From: Solen grandis
Lineage: Eukaryota; Mollusca; Bivalvia; Adapedonta; Solenidae
Direction of reading: 5' to 3'
NCBI GenBank assembly: GCA_021229015.1
Contig: CM037790.1
Location: 53,794,901 to 53,858,900, forward strand
DNA length: 64,000 nt
The notes beneath the pieces are model-generated. The model was not told where the DNA came from. It did no database searches and was given only the letters and a program-made list of their open reading frames with translations. Positions 35,893 through 47,702 of this stretch are shown here, piece by piece (position 1 is the stretch's first letter; each line of letters begins with the position of its first letter). A program made the translations under genes and the position numbers.

Positions 35893-37131
35893 ATTGCTAG
35901 CTGAATAGCAGTGTTTTTAGAATGTTTCATTCAAATTCGCATACCTGTTTCGTTTCTTCCGAAGATCTCAATATGGTGTGTTGGTAACACAAACGAATAT
36001 GTCACATGTGTTGGTGTATTCGTGCAAATATGTCACATGAAGTAATTAATACGTGCGCATTCATTACACACATCAGACGAATATGTATCACGTCTGTGAC
36101 ATATAGCAGGGATTCTATATACATGTACATATGCATGTGTGTTATATAGAGTCCTTTATAGATCTGTTGGATTTATTAAAAGTAACGGCCTAGTAATGAT
36201 AAAGCAAAATTTAGATACAATTTAGATCTAAAAGATTTTCGGAACTACTAGTAGGTCCATGACTGTTGTTTAAATATAATGCTTCATCTTTATTATATCT
36301 CTATAAATACATGAAAAACGAGACGCAAATAAAACTCGACAAATTAAAAATTCCGTATTATGTCAATGACAAACACACGTGTGACGTCAGTTTCGACATG
36401 GTTCCCTCAGTGCACGTGTTTGAAAACTTATAGATATATAATAAATTTAATGGCTTAGTACTTTGCCACTCGTCATGCATGTCTCGCGAGACATCAATTT
36501 TCCAACGCTGCCCGTCGTATTCCCTTTTAGCTAACTAAATCTTAATGTTAACCATTCATAACATGACAAGTAGGATAGAAGGTATATCTGTATACGTACG
36601 AGTTTTAATCACATGCATGTATATCTTTATAATAAATTTAAAGATGATATAATTTATCTTCGCTTGTCTCTACAGCCAATCAGTGTGCGACATTTAATGT
36701 CTTAGAGTTTCGCATGAAAACGTGACAGTAAACGTCGTTTCTTTTCGCGAATAGTTAATGTGTCGCGAGGATATGTCTGGTTTGGGGCTCGACAAGCGAT
36801 AATCATCGCATGTTGGTTAAATTTCTCACGCAGAAGAGGCGAGTTTAACGTGGCCCGAACTGGAATCCGTATAAAGTGTGCAGAAAAGTTACAGACCGAA
36901 TTGGCGTATTACGTATTTTTGTCGGAATCTATTTATCTTCTTGTCAGTGGGTGTGATATAATAATGTTTAACAACAGCAACGACAAAACACAATTCAACT
37001 GCCTTTATAATCCTTCGTAACTACATGTCTTGGACAAAGAAGTAAGTGCATGTCTTTAGCTTGATAGTTATGTACTGGTGGTGGACACCAGTACATAGGA
37101 AATGAAGATGCTAGAGTGCAAACAGACTAAC
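35893..37131. other. Stretch with no identified gene
   Basis: AT-rich sequence with alternating ATGTCAC/GTGACAT motifs around 35990-36110 and a TGACGTCA site near 36382. An 86-codon frame at 36760-37020 shows no domain. Nothing else is supported. Confidence 0.45.
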
Positions 37132-37212
37132 TATGGCCGACGGACGGGCGGACGACGGATATTAATCGATCCTAATAGCTCATCCTGAGCACATGTGCTC
37201 AGGAGAGCTGCA
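37132..37212 (-). mobile_element. Solo 5' end of a family A element
   Basis: GACGGACGGGCGGACGACGG followed by AATAGCTCATCCTGAGCACA and TGTGCTCAGGAGAGCT: the inverted 5' palindrome of family A without a matching 3' end nearby. Confidence 0.7.
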
Positions 37213-37569
37213 TAAAAAAGACTTTAACTAGAGTTGACAATTGTATGGGTCATCAAAATCCAGTTAAATGGTCAAATTTAAAGAATAAAATGGATATCCT
37301 ATTAAAAAAAATTGACACACCAACACTGTAAATCAGGGGAGAAGGTAGAGATTTATTTGAACGTAGCGTTTGTTCCACAAAATAATCCACAATAATGCCA
37401 AATTTTGTATTAGATTATACATGTACTAGCGTTAGTGGGATTGCCCCGTCTATGCAATAACTTTTAATAACTAAGAGCATCTTTGTTATGAGAAGACGAT
37501 TTTTTAAAATAATCCCATAAAATTAAACATATGCTAGTTTGTTTTATTGTTGGGTCTAACATTCCACTG

Positions 37570-37795
37570 ACGGTATTTTGGTCATTTCGAGACTATGTCT
37601 GCTTGAGACAGATGCAGTGCTGTCACACTGTAGCATCACGCCGTAGTCACATTATTCTGACACCGTGTAAACCATTCCTGGAAATACCTCTATATGATGA
37701 GCGTCAAGCAAGGGATCTCAAGTTTTTAGGACTTTGGTATGTCGCGGCCGGGAATCGAACTCATGACTTTTCGATTCCAGGGCGGAAGCTCGAAT
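37570..37795 (-). mobile_element. SINE family 2, inverted copy
   Basis: Plus-strand order is GAGACTATGTCTGCTTGAGAC, GTGCTGTCACACTG, CATCACGCCGTAG, ATTATTCTGACACCG, then TTTGGTATGTCGCGGCCGGG and AATCGAACTCATGAC (inverted box B). This is the family at 58891-59197 in reverse, diverged and internally altered. The 92-codon frame here is repeat-derived. Confidence 0.72.
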
Positions 37796-37952
37796 CATTT
37801 GAAAACTAATAAATAAATAAATAAAGTAACTCCCTACAAAAATCATTACCTTTATGAAGAGGAAAAATGCATTTTAAAAAATATTGCAAACATAAAAGCT
37901 GGAGCATTATTTTTACTTGCAATGTTTGCCGAAATATTAGCACAGATTATCT

Positions 37953-38960
37953 TTTTAGCTCACATGAGCACTTGTGCTCAGGGAGAGCTTTTGTGACCGC
38001 CTACCGCCGTCAACAACTGCTTGTGAACACACTAGAGGCCAGTTTTGACCCGATCTTCATGAATCTTGGTCAGGATGTTTGTCTACATAATATCTCGGAG
38101 GAGTTCGAAATTGGGTCATGTGGGGTCAAAAACTAGGTCACCAGGTCAAATCTTAGAAAAACCTTGTGAACACTCTAGAGGCCACATTTTTGGCGCAATC
38201 TCCATGAAACATGGTCAGGATGTTTGTCTACATGATATCTTGGATATTGGGTCCACGGGGTTAAAAACTAGGTCACCAGGTCAAATCTTAGAAAAACCTT
38301 GTAAACACTCTATATGCCACAGTTTAAGCCCAATCTTCATTAGATTTGGTCAGGATATTTGTCTACATGATATCTTGGATGACTTTGAAAATGGGTCATG
38401 TGAGGTCAAAAACTAGGTCACCAAGGCAGATCAAAGAAAAACCTTGTGAACTCTCTAGATGCCACAGATTGTCAGGTTGTCTGTGTACATTATATTTCAG
38501 ATGAGTTCGAAAATATCATGTGGAGTCAAAAACTATGTCACCAGGTCAAATATTAGAAAAACCTTGTTAACACTCTAGAGGCCTACATTTTAGTCCCAGT
38601 CTTCATTCAACTTGATAAGCATGATGACTGCATGAATTCCCAGTTGCGTGCAAATTCAGATCAAATTGTAGGACACTTAGTCAAATGTTAGAAAAACACT
38701 TTAGATTCCACATTTGTTGTCATCATGCCCAACACAGCCATCTTTCTCAGGTGAGCGACACAGGGCCATCTTTGCTCTCTAGTTTACAGATGTCAGCAGA
38801 TGCAAAACCCAATTGGCTCCCTGTAGATTTCAATCATCCACCTGGGTAAAAATGAATGAGGATGGAAACACTTTAGATGCCACATTTTTTTTGTCATCAT
38901 GCCCAACACAGCAATCTTACTGAGGTGCGCGACACAGGGCCATCTTGGCCCTCTTGTTTC
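37953..38960 (+). mobile_element. Family A element, copy A3
   Basis: Starts TTTTAGCTCACATGAGCACT and TGTGCTCAGGGAGAGCTTTT, then an array of about 145-bp units with GGTCAGGATGTTTGTCTACA, GGGGTCAAAAACTAGGTCACC and AGGTCAAATCTTAGAAAAACC. It has two successive 3' ends: CAGGTGAGCGACACAGGGCC near 38757-38785 and CGACACAGGGCCATCTTGG plus CCCTCTTGTTT ending at 38960. Confidence 0.8.
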
Positions 38961-39699
38961 ATTAACTGATTTCTTTCTTGCAGTCCTTACTCAGTCATTA
39001 AGACCTTATATTGATTACCCTCGGATTTAAACAGTCATTATTTTACTTAATGTATTCGCCGTATGCAACCTGTTACAGTCAGCTGAAGTTGTCTTAGGAC
39101 CATATACCATGATCTTCAAGTGCACCTTATGCTTTAGATGATCATCGTAGGCTTTTGAATGGCGTCGAAACACAACTCTGTGCAGTAGTTATTTCAGTAC
39201 AAGCGCAACGGCTTGTTCTCACAATATCGCGGTGGCGCCGAGTGTATGCGAGATTTCCTTCACTCGCTTATATGAGTTGCTTACTTTTGGGCTAAGGCCT
39301 TTGTCAGTACTGATAACACTGCCGCACACTGACTGTATTTCTTACATATACATGTACTGTAATATGTATATATTTTTCCTTCTGCTAAATATTCAAACTT
39401 AAGTCAAGTATGCTATTTATAATATTTACCAATACATTATAAATATTCATATTAATCTGTATAATTCTGTTGTTACAATATTTAACATTGCTAAAAGGTA
39501 GTACTAAAAGATATTATTCATGAAAAAAAAAAAAAAAAAAAAAATAATTTATGCAAATACTTGACTTCCGCCGACATTTCTTGAGCATTAATATTTAATT
39601 TTGATGGTGACTCGATACCTGTAATATTATTGTCTCACCAAACTGCTTTGTGAATTTTCATATCCCCATGTGTATTTTGTAATACTGGGTGAATAAAGT

Positions 39700-40608
39700 G
39701 TATGTTCTGTTTACGAGTCGCTTGGTTCGAATAGTATATTTTTTTCGTTAGACTGACTAGTTAAATGCGGTAACAATCTACCACCTATTAATTATGTAGT
39801 CGCGAGCTTGAAAATGTTCTTCATCAGATAGAAGCAGTCGTAAAATTTAAACTACCATTATTTTTCAAATAAAAGCTCACAATGAATGAACATTATTTTA
39901 ATCATTATTATTCCGGTGTCAGGATAATGTGATTTGGTGTGGTATCGTGCCACATGTCTACGGCGTGATTTTGCAATGTGGCAGTACTATATTCGTCTGA
40001 AGTATACATAGTCTCCAAAGGACTAAAATACTGTCAGCAGGACTTTAAACCCCCTAAACAAACAAACACCCCTCGGTGCCAGTCTTTCCCTCAAAGTCAC
40101 TTCTTGAGTTAAAATAAAATTGAATTAGTAAAAATACGACCAACATTACACATTTCAAGTTTTAACAATCAAAAAAACAGTCCAATCCTTTTCATTGCTA
40201 GGTCAACTGCTTGCAAACAGTATCACAAGCAAAACCTTGTGTTATTTTGTGTAAACCAGGTCAACCATTGATTGCTATTCCAATATGACTATAGATCAAG
40301 TCATTTTTAAAACAACAGTAGATACTGAAAAAGTTATGAACAGATTCTGATAGCTAAAAGTAGCAGAAAGAAAGAAAACATATAATACATTTGTAGTGTT
40401 AATTATGACTCCAAAGAGCCTGTATCAAAGTTCAAAGCACCTAACATTGCAGAACAAGGAGAAATATTTACTTTGAATGGATTAAGGCCGAATTTCAGAA
40501 GAAAAAAAAACAAAACTATTTGACACTTCCTTTGAATTATTACCAGTCTAATGAGCACTTTTGATAAAGTACAATTTCGAATCTATATTCTTTCATTAAA
40601 GCAAATAT
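39700..40608 (+). repeat. Dispersed duplication, copy 1 (partner 62115-63790)
   Basis: Shares TTTACGAGTCG(C/G)TTGGTTCG, CGTTAGACTG(A/G)CTAGTTGA-like sequence, GAATGAACATTATTT, the SINE tail beginning CCGGTGTCAGGATAATGTGA, then CCAATATGACTATA, AGAGCCTGTAT(C/T)AAAGTTCA and GGCCGAATTTCAGAAG in the same order with 62.1-63.8 kb. Homology stops at about 40608, where family A element A4 begins. Confidence 0.82.
39912..40065 (+). mobile_element. SINE family 2 tail (5' truncated), within duplication copy 1
   Basis: CCGGTGTCAGGATAATGTGA, GTGTGGTATCGTGCCACATG, CTACGGCGTGATTTTGCA, GTGGCAGTACTATAT, CTCCAAAGGACTAAAATAC and CAGCAGGACTTTAAAC, matching the 3' two-thirds of the SINE at 58891-59197. Confidence 0.75.
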
Positions 40609-41204
40609 AAACAAGAGGTCTGAAACAGTGCCTTCATTGACTCTATAAGAGTCATACTGAATACCAAAAACCATGCAGAAGTGACCCCTAGGGCAGAGCA
40701 AATTGTGACCCAAAGGGCCATGATTTTGAACAAACCTGGTAGAGGTCAACTAGGCTATGTTACTAAATATTTAAACTCTAGGCCTTGTTGTTACTGACAA
40801 GAAGCTTTTTCTATTTTTTCCTATTTAAGTCTATGTAAAGTTAAGTGATCCCTGGGGCGAGGCCAATTGTGGCCCTAGGGTCATGATTTTAACAAACTTG
40901 GTAGTTGTTCACTAGACAATGCCACACACCAAATGCCTAAGCTCTAGGCCTTGTGATTTCTGAGCAGTCTTTTTAAGATTTCACTTTTAAAACCTTATTT
41001 TTAGCTCCTGTGACCCAGATATGCCATATACCGGATTCATTTAAACAACTTTGGTAGAGCTTCATGCAAGGAACATCATAGGCAAGTTTGATCAAATTTG
41101 GCCTGTTGGTTTCAAAGGAGATGTTTGAAACAATTGTGGACGACGGACAGCCATTGATCCTTTAAAGCTCCCATGAGCACTACGTGCTCAGGTGAGCTAA
41201 AATC
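40609..41204 (-). mobile_element. Family A element, copy A4
   Basis: Plus-strand start AACAAGAGGTCTGAAACAGTG (diverged 3' end) and end AGCTCCCATGAGCACTACG and TGCTCAGGTGAGCTAAAA (5' palindrome), with about 1.5-3 array units of the A1 type between. Its outer edge coincides with the end of homology between the two dispersed duplication copies. Confidence 0.72.
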
Positions 41205-42117
41205 TTTCATAATTTATGTAAGTCTATGTTATCATGTGATCCTTAGGTTGGGGCCAATATTGAACCCATGGTCATGATTTAAACAAACTTGGTAGATGTC
41301 CATAAGCAATGATACACTCCAAATGTCTCCAGGTTGTGGTTGCTGAGGAGAAGATTTTCTAGATTTTCTATTTAAGCCCATGTAAAATTAAGTGACCCCT
41401 GGGGCGGGGCCAATTTTGACCCCAGTGCCATGATTTGAACATACTTAGCAGATGTCCATAAGGAAATGTTACACAACAAATATCTAATTTCAAGCCTTGT
41501 GGTTTCTGAGAAGATTTTCTAGATTCTTTAAAATCAAGTGGCCCCTGTGGCCATGACCCAAGTGCCATGATTTGAACAAAACTAGTAGATGCTCATAAGG
41601 CAATGATACACACAAAAAATCTAAACTCCAGGCCTTGTGGTTTCTTGGAAGAAGATTTTTCTTGATTTTTTTTCTTATATAAACCTTTTAAAATTCAAGT
41701 GACCCCTTGGCGGGGCCAATTTTGACCCAAGGGTATAAGCCTATGTAAAATCAAGTGACCCCTGGTGCGGGGCCATTTTTTAACCCATGGTCATGATTTG
41801 AACAAACTTGTAAAAGACACTAGACAATGATGCACACCAAATATCTAAGCTCTAGGCCTTGCAGTTTTGCAGAAGATTTTCAAAGTTTGCATTTTAAATC
41901 TATTTTTAGCTCTTGTGACCTACTTTTTCAACCAATCAAAATAATTTTGATAGAGGGCATCATAAGGATGATTCCTGTTAAGTTTGGTCAAAATCCGTTC
42001 AGTGGGTTAGGAGGAGATGTTAAAAGGATATTGTTGACGCCGTACGCACGCGCGGACGACGGACAAAAGGCGATCACAAAAGCTCACCATGAGCACGTTG
42101 TGCTCAGGTGAGCTAAA
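41205..42117 (-). mobile_element. Family A element, copy A5
   Basis: Array of A1-type units (GTGACCCCTGGGGCGGGGCC, GCCTTGTGGTTTCT) followed by CGACGGACAAAAGGCGATC and the inverted 5' palindrome AGCTCACCATGAGCACG / TTGTGCTCAGGTGAGCTAA. It has no separate 3' end at its left side, so it may be a continuation of A4 or a partial duplicate. Confidence 0.7.
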
Positions 42118-42847
42118 CACAAACGATATTTTAATTTTGCAAAAGTTAGTACAAGTTTTTGTCAGAAACCAAAAGCCTAGAGTTTAGATATTTGGTGTGT
42201 AACATTGCCTAGATTGTTAAAATGATTGCCCTGGCGTCAAAATTGGCCCTGACCCAGGGGTAAACTAATTTTGCATAGACTTAAATATGGAAGAATTAGA
42301 AAAATATTCTTGTCAGAAACAAGACGGCTTAGAGTTTAGATATTTGGTGCAGACCTCTACTATGTTTGTTCAAATCATGGCCCTGGGGTCAAAATATGCC
42401 TTGTCCCAGGCGTCACTATATTTTACATAGACTTATATAGGAAAAACAAGAAAAATCTTCTTGTCAGAAACCACAAAGCTTAGAGTTTAGATATTTGGTG
42501 TGTGACATGGCCTAGTAAACCTCTACCATGTTTGTTCAAATCATCGCCCCGGGGTCAAATTTTGCCCGCCCCAGGGGTCACTTGATTTTACAAAGACTGA
42601 TATAGGAAAAACTAGAAAATCTTCTCTTCAGAAAACACATAGCCTAGAGTTTAAATACTTAGAGTGTAACATAGCCTTGTAGACTTTTACCAAATTTGTT
42701 TAAATCATGACCCTGGGGTCACAATTTGCTCTGCTCTAAAGGTCACTTCTTCTGCATAGTTTACGTATTCTGTATGACACTTATAGAGTCAATGAAGGCA
42801 CTTTTTTCTCAGGTGAGCGATTCAGGACAATCCTGGCCCTCTTGTTA
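42118..42847 (+). mobile_element. Family A element, copy A6 (head-to-head with A5)
   Basis: A1-type array in the opposite orientation (TTTGTCAGAAACCA, GTTTAGATATTTGGTG, TTTGTTCAAATCATGG) ending CTCAGGTGAGCGATTCAGG and TGGCCCTCTTGTT. With A5 it forms a large imperfect inverted repeat around 42085-42118. Confidence 0.75.
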
Positions 42848-43130
42848 AAAGATATTATTGTCAGAAACCACAAGATCATGGGTTTAGATATTTGGTATGT
42901 AACCTAGCCTTGTAGACCTGAACCAATTTTTCAAATCATGGCCCTGGGGTCAAAATTGGTCCAACGTTAGGGTTAACTTGGTTTTTTTGGACCACATGTC
43001 TATGGAATTAAAATTATATTGCTGTTCCTCTGTATAGATTTTGTATTCAGTATGACTATGTTGTAAAAGGCAATGAAAGCAAAATTTCTCAGGTTGAGTG
43101 ATTCGGGGCCATCTTGGCCCTCTTGTTTGT
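42848..43130 (+). mobile_element. Family A element, copy A7 (5' truncated)
   Basis: One to two array units and a 3' end CAGGTTGAGTGATTCGGGGCC / ATCTTGGCCCTCTTGTTTG, immediately after A6 in the same orientation. Confidence 0.7.
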
Positions 43131-43324
43131 TTTTTTGGTCTGTGGAATTGAAATGAGCTGTATTTCTGCATGGATTATGTATTGAGTACAACTACTATTC
43201 TACTTCTGCTTGTTACCCCCGAACAATTAATGAAGATTATGACTGGGAGGCGCTGTCAAAGGAAACAGTGTTAGGTACAGCAATTATAAAATAAAAGATA
43301 AAAAATGGGGTGCAAGAATAAAAA

Positions 43325-44055
43325 CAAGAGGGCCATGATGGCTCACCTGAAATGAACTGCTAAGGAGAAAATGCTTAAATAAGGAAAAAATATGTCACAT
43401 AATAAATTATATAGTATTTAAATTTTGTCAATTTTTAGTTCTGGTGGCCATCTTGGTAGGCAGACCTAACTGATTTAAGTTAATTTTGATCAGTACCACC
43501 TAAGGATCATTCCTGTAAAATTTAATCAAAATCTGCTCAGCGGTTTCATAGGAGATGACGTTTAAAGGTTATTCTATTATTAGCTCTGGCAGCCATCTTG
43601 GTTGGCAGACCGGAATGATTTTATCTATTTTTGCAGTATCACCCAATGATCATTCCTATGGTATGTCATCAAAATCTGCTCAGCGGTTTAGGAGGAGATG
43701 TCGTTTAAAATAGTTTTCTATTTTAAGCTTTGGCGACCATCTTGGTTTGCGGACCGGAAAGATTATAGCTATTTTTGTGCAGTATCATCCAATGATCATT
43801 CCTATTGAATTGCATTAAAATCTGCTTAGCAGTTTAGAAGGAGATGTCGTTTTCAAATCATGACCCTGGGGTCAAAATTTCTCCCACGCTAGGGTTAATT
43901 TGGTTTTTTGGACCACATGTTAACTTTTTGCGTGGAATTAAAATAATATTGCTGCTGTTCTGTATGGATTTTGTATTCATTATTACTATGCTGCAAAAGG
44001 CAATGAAAGCAAAATTTCTCAGGTGAGCGACTCAGGGCCATCTTGGCCTTCTTGG
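43325..44055. mobile_element. Family A composite with two 3' ends facing outward
   Basis: The left end is AACAAGAGGGCCATGATGG (inverted 3' end); the right end is CTCAGGTGAGCGACTCAGGG and CCATCTTGGCCTTCTTGG (direct 3' end). Between them are three units of about 130 bp with CAGCGGTTT(C/A), GGAGATGTCGTTTAAA and GGCGACCATCTTGGTTTGCGG, different from the A1 array. No 5' palindrome is present. Confidence 0.68.
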
Positions 44056-44987
44056 TTAGTTTTTATATTTCTTTTAATGAATCGAAGTGTGTTTTTGGGT
44101 TTAGATGAAATGTTCTTTATATATGCCAAGTCCAATTTAGATCTCTCGAAATGGTCACCTCAATATATTTTGCTGATTCTGTAGTTTTCAGTGTGGTGTT
44201 ATGCAGGGAATGGTAACAGGATATTTCTTACGAGAAATACAGAGAAGCTCGCACTTATCAGGGTTTAACTCCATGGCCCATTCTCGTTCCCAGTTTTCCA
44301 GTCTATGAAGGTCATTTTGTAGTTTTATGAATCTGTGAAGTCATTGTTAGGTAAACTATGGTGTCGTCAGCAAGCAAATAATCGGGTTTACTCTTGATGG
44401 ATACTGGTATATCATTTATGTAAGTCATTTATGTAATATTTAGTAGTTGTCAAGATTTAATTTGAGTACAATTCATGATAACTAATCTTGTCAGTAACAT
44501 GCAAATACATGGCAAGTCTCGTTATCAACCAACAGAGTGAAAATTGTCTTGTTAGTTGGAATTTTACACTGGCGAAAATTTACAAAAGAAGTTGAATTAT
44601 AGGCCTGATTAAAGACGGCTGAGAAAAGACAGCTTAGATCGACTACTACGAATCACTACTCACAAGGCTGATCAAGGGCAACATGATGCCGACATAGTTA
44701 TAAAACACAGTTGTTATGTTGGCGAAATATTTATTTATACATCATAAAACAGCAGTATAAACACAAAATACAATGCATTTGAATAATGTTTGAATTAAAA
44801 ACAAATGTTTCGAATTTCGAATTTATCTATTTGAAGTTTTATTCACTGACAATTTTTTTTTTATAAAAGTTAAATATTAGTCCTGTCATAACAATAGTTT
44901 TAAAGTACGAATCGAGGTTTTTCATTGAAACTAAAGTGCAGATCGAATTAAAAAGAAATCTGTTGCCTAATACTCCAAGCTTTCAGT
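44056..44987. other. Non-coding stretch downstream of the LIM gene
   Basis: No exon recognised. On the minus strand, AATAAA signals at 44843-44838 and near 44735 could serve as poly(A) signals for the CRIP-type gene ending at 44988. Confidence 0.45.
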
Positions 44988-45883
44988 TCATCCACGGCCG
45001 AAACCTGCAATATATACACGTAAGATTAAATGGAGAGAAAAGTACTCCACCGTTGTTTAACGTGGCGTTTATTGAAAGGTTGAAGAATCACTAATTGATG
45101 GCGGGGTTAAATTCGCTATTTACAGATCTTTAATCTAAAATGTAGACTCCAGCGAGTGAAGACTAAGGGTCCTGTTCACCTAATGCAATGATTGTTCTAA
45201 TATGTTTTGACTTACCTTCTGGTCCAAATAGGTCACTGAAACAGGGCTTATTGCAGTACGGCTTACCATCGTGCTGAAAAAAGTCAGATACTATCTTTTA
45301 AAATTTAGAGTACCAGTTAAACAAATGTCTTTATTTTGATTATAATTAATGATTATTAATGTACATATAATGCAAACTAACAAGATAATTTCTTTCATTT
45401 CTGGTTTTATTTTTTGTTTCATCATTTAGTTAAAAAAAAGAAATCACATGTATAAACCACACATTTCAAATTATTTTAATTATTTTGTATGTGATTGTAA
45501 TATTCTATCTATAAGTATTTCTATAATGTCTAACCAACAATATTTCAATATTTTTAGACCTACTGTTTCACATGAGACAAATATATGGTATGATATCACG
45601 TCGTGTCATATTATACCGACACTGGCCAAACCATTCATTCATGCTTATCCACAAAGCGCCAAGCACAAGGGGAATATACCATATACCAGTGAGTTTTAAA
45701 CATAATTGGTATTTCACGACCAAGGGTCAAACTAACGATTTCGTATTATTGAGACCGGAATACTTAACTGAAGTAGTCTATAAATTACCTCTGAATTGGA
45801 TCCAGGAGCCAATGTTTTCCCGCATTTCTCGCATTTCAGACATGTTTTGTGCCAGTCTTTTCCCAAGGAAGTCACTTGTTCAT
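44988..45883 (-). CDS. CRIP1: CRIP-type cysteine-rich LIM protein, last three coding exons (5' exon missing)
   Basis: Exons in transcript order: 45883-45789, 45273-45216 and 45004-44988 (stop TGA at 44990-44988), all with GT-AG borders and agreeing phases. The joined product ends in [50 protein letters not shown] and GFGRG. WHxxCLKCxxC and YCNKPC supply six of the eight zinc ligands of a single LIM domain; GKPYCN.PC and FGP.GFGRG are typical of the CRIP family, small proteins of about 77 residues. The first two cysteines (a CPxC motif) should be on an upstream exon above 45883, which I searched for and could not find. The first exon here starts with two bases (AT) completing a split codon, so it is not the start exon. 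The protein ends right after GFGRG, shorter than vertebrate CRIP1. Role in vertebrates: a small intracellular zinc-binding LIM protein; function in this animal is unknown. Confidence 0.9.
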
Positions 45884-47700
45884 CTATAATGAAGTGAAAT
45901 TAAATATATCAACACAATCATCCACAATATAACTAAACAAGTAAAAAAGAATTGCTGCTAAAGCAGCAAAATATCACGGCGTAAAAAAGATATTGTGTAC
46001 TTAAATATGTGAACGAGTGCAGTACGAGTGCAGTAGCAGGTTGTGATGTTGTAGTTGCTGTTGTTGTTTTTACCGGACAACACTCAGAAACGTGCTTACT
46101 TTTGGTTTGGCTCTCAGGGCGACTGGCGGTTTAAAATGCAAAATGCAACTATTGAACAATTTACACGTACTATAACAATAAAGGAGTTTGATTTATAAAA
46201 ATAGGGGTGACAGGTGTAAATCAAAATGTCGTCGGGCGCAGCTTACTTATGGTGCTATTAACTTATTTGTGTCTCATCGCACTATTGAACTATTTAACAC
46301 CTTGGTCAACTTTAAATTACAGGACTTTTCTGCTAGTAAATTATACATGACTTGCTTATTTCTGATTTCACTGTACTTGTACACGGTACATTACAGACTT
46401 ACCAATAAATTTGTTTGTTCTAAACAATATTGGAAAAAAGGACTTGGTTTGAATATTGGTTCCACTTCTGAGCATTCCACTTCTCTGAAAATGCGGGAAG
46501 CAATAGGTCACGTGTTCTCCAATGCAAACATTTTAAACCATATTTAAATGAAAAACAAGAGTATTCCCTGGAACACATGTGTCACCCGCGGAAAAAGTGT
46601 GACGGACAGACGACGGAAAAGTGATCCCTATGTGTCAACACTGCTTACAGCAAGTGACACGATACATATGTACATTCACGGTTTCAATTTCAAGCATGCT
46701 ATTCTTGATTTCCAGACGAACTCTGGTTTTCGGCAGATATGTACACGAAGTAAGAATACCACACAGATGGGGCCATAAACATTTTCATTTCCCTTTTCTT
46801 TGTTATACACAACAATCAATTATAATTGGCTTGTGCAAAATCATACTGATTGTTTTAATATTTAGTCAGATTTATAGACATTACCTTGGAATGACTACAT
46901 TTCAATGTGATTTTCTGTCACAGAAAAGTTGAGATACCCTGGTAATGTATTGCATATCAAAATAACCCCACATGCTCAAGTAAATTTCCTATTCAGTTCA
47001 ATTTATATGCGATTTACTTACTGTACATGAATAATATATTTATGATAATAATGACCAACCCTTACAATTAAAAATCTTTGGTAATAGTTTTTTTTGTAAC
47101 AACATTAACGAATTGCATAGTTTGTATTCATTCTGCTTCTATGTTAACGAACGAAAAGTAGCGAAACGTGTGGGGCCGATCTATCTGAATTACTATATTT
47201 ATAAACCGAATTAAAACTATGAAACATAATATGTTTATGTATACTTAGATCCGATTCAAAATTGATTGTTGCAAAAATGGTTGGTCTTGGAAGTAATTAT
47301 CGTGAAATTAATAGAAATATAGAATTTAATATATTTACCTAATCCTAAACCAAAAATTATCCCGTAACGAAAAATGCCACGTCCGTCATAAACTATTCAT
47401 ATATTTTCAACCATGAGTTTCAGAGATGACTGCCCTCCTATGCTACTAAATCTAAGCACTACAGACATACATATTTCATTTGGGTTCGGAATAAATTAAA
47501 GAGGGGTAGTTCAACGTAGTTCAACAAAATAAATATGAGTGACCACCTCCATGTAGACATTTATAAATATCAAAATTAAATTATATATCAAACATATATA
47601 AACATATATTTCAATACCAACAAAACCAGACTACTATAATGTCAAAACATTACATTGATTCTAGTTTACCCAACTACTTCTTTTGTGCGTATTTGTACAT
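45884..47700. other. Stretch upstream of the LIM exons, no exon recognised
   Basis: It should contain, or lead to, the missing first exon of the CRIP-type gene, but no CPxC-encoding exon was seen on the minus strand. It includes family C copy 6 (46553-46663). Frames of 105-119 codons here have no domain character; the one at 45572-45889 overlaps the antisense LIM exon. Confidence 0.45.
46553..46663 (-). mobile_element. Family C element, copy 6
   Basis: On the plus strand it begins AACAAGAGTATTCCCTGGAA (inverted 3' end with a TTCC/GGAA hairpin), then CACATGTGTCACC, a GGACAGACGACGGA run, GATCCCTATGTGTCA and GCTTACAGCAAGTGACAC. Both ends are recognisable. Confidence 0.72.
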
Positions 47701-47702
47701 AT

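Noticed and set aside
38066..38416. 116-codon frame with repeated RSPGQILEKPC motif
   Set aside because: Translation of the family A array; no start context and no conservation of frame in other arrays.
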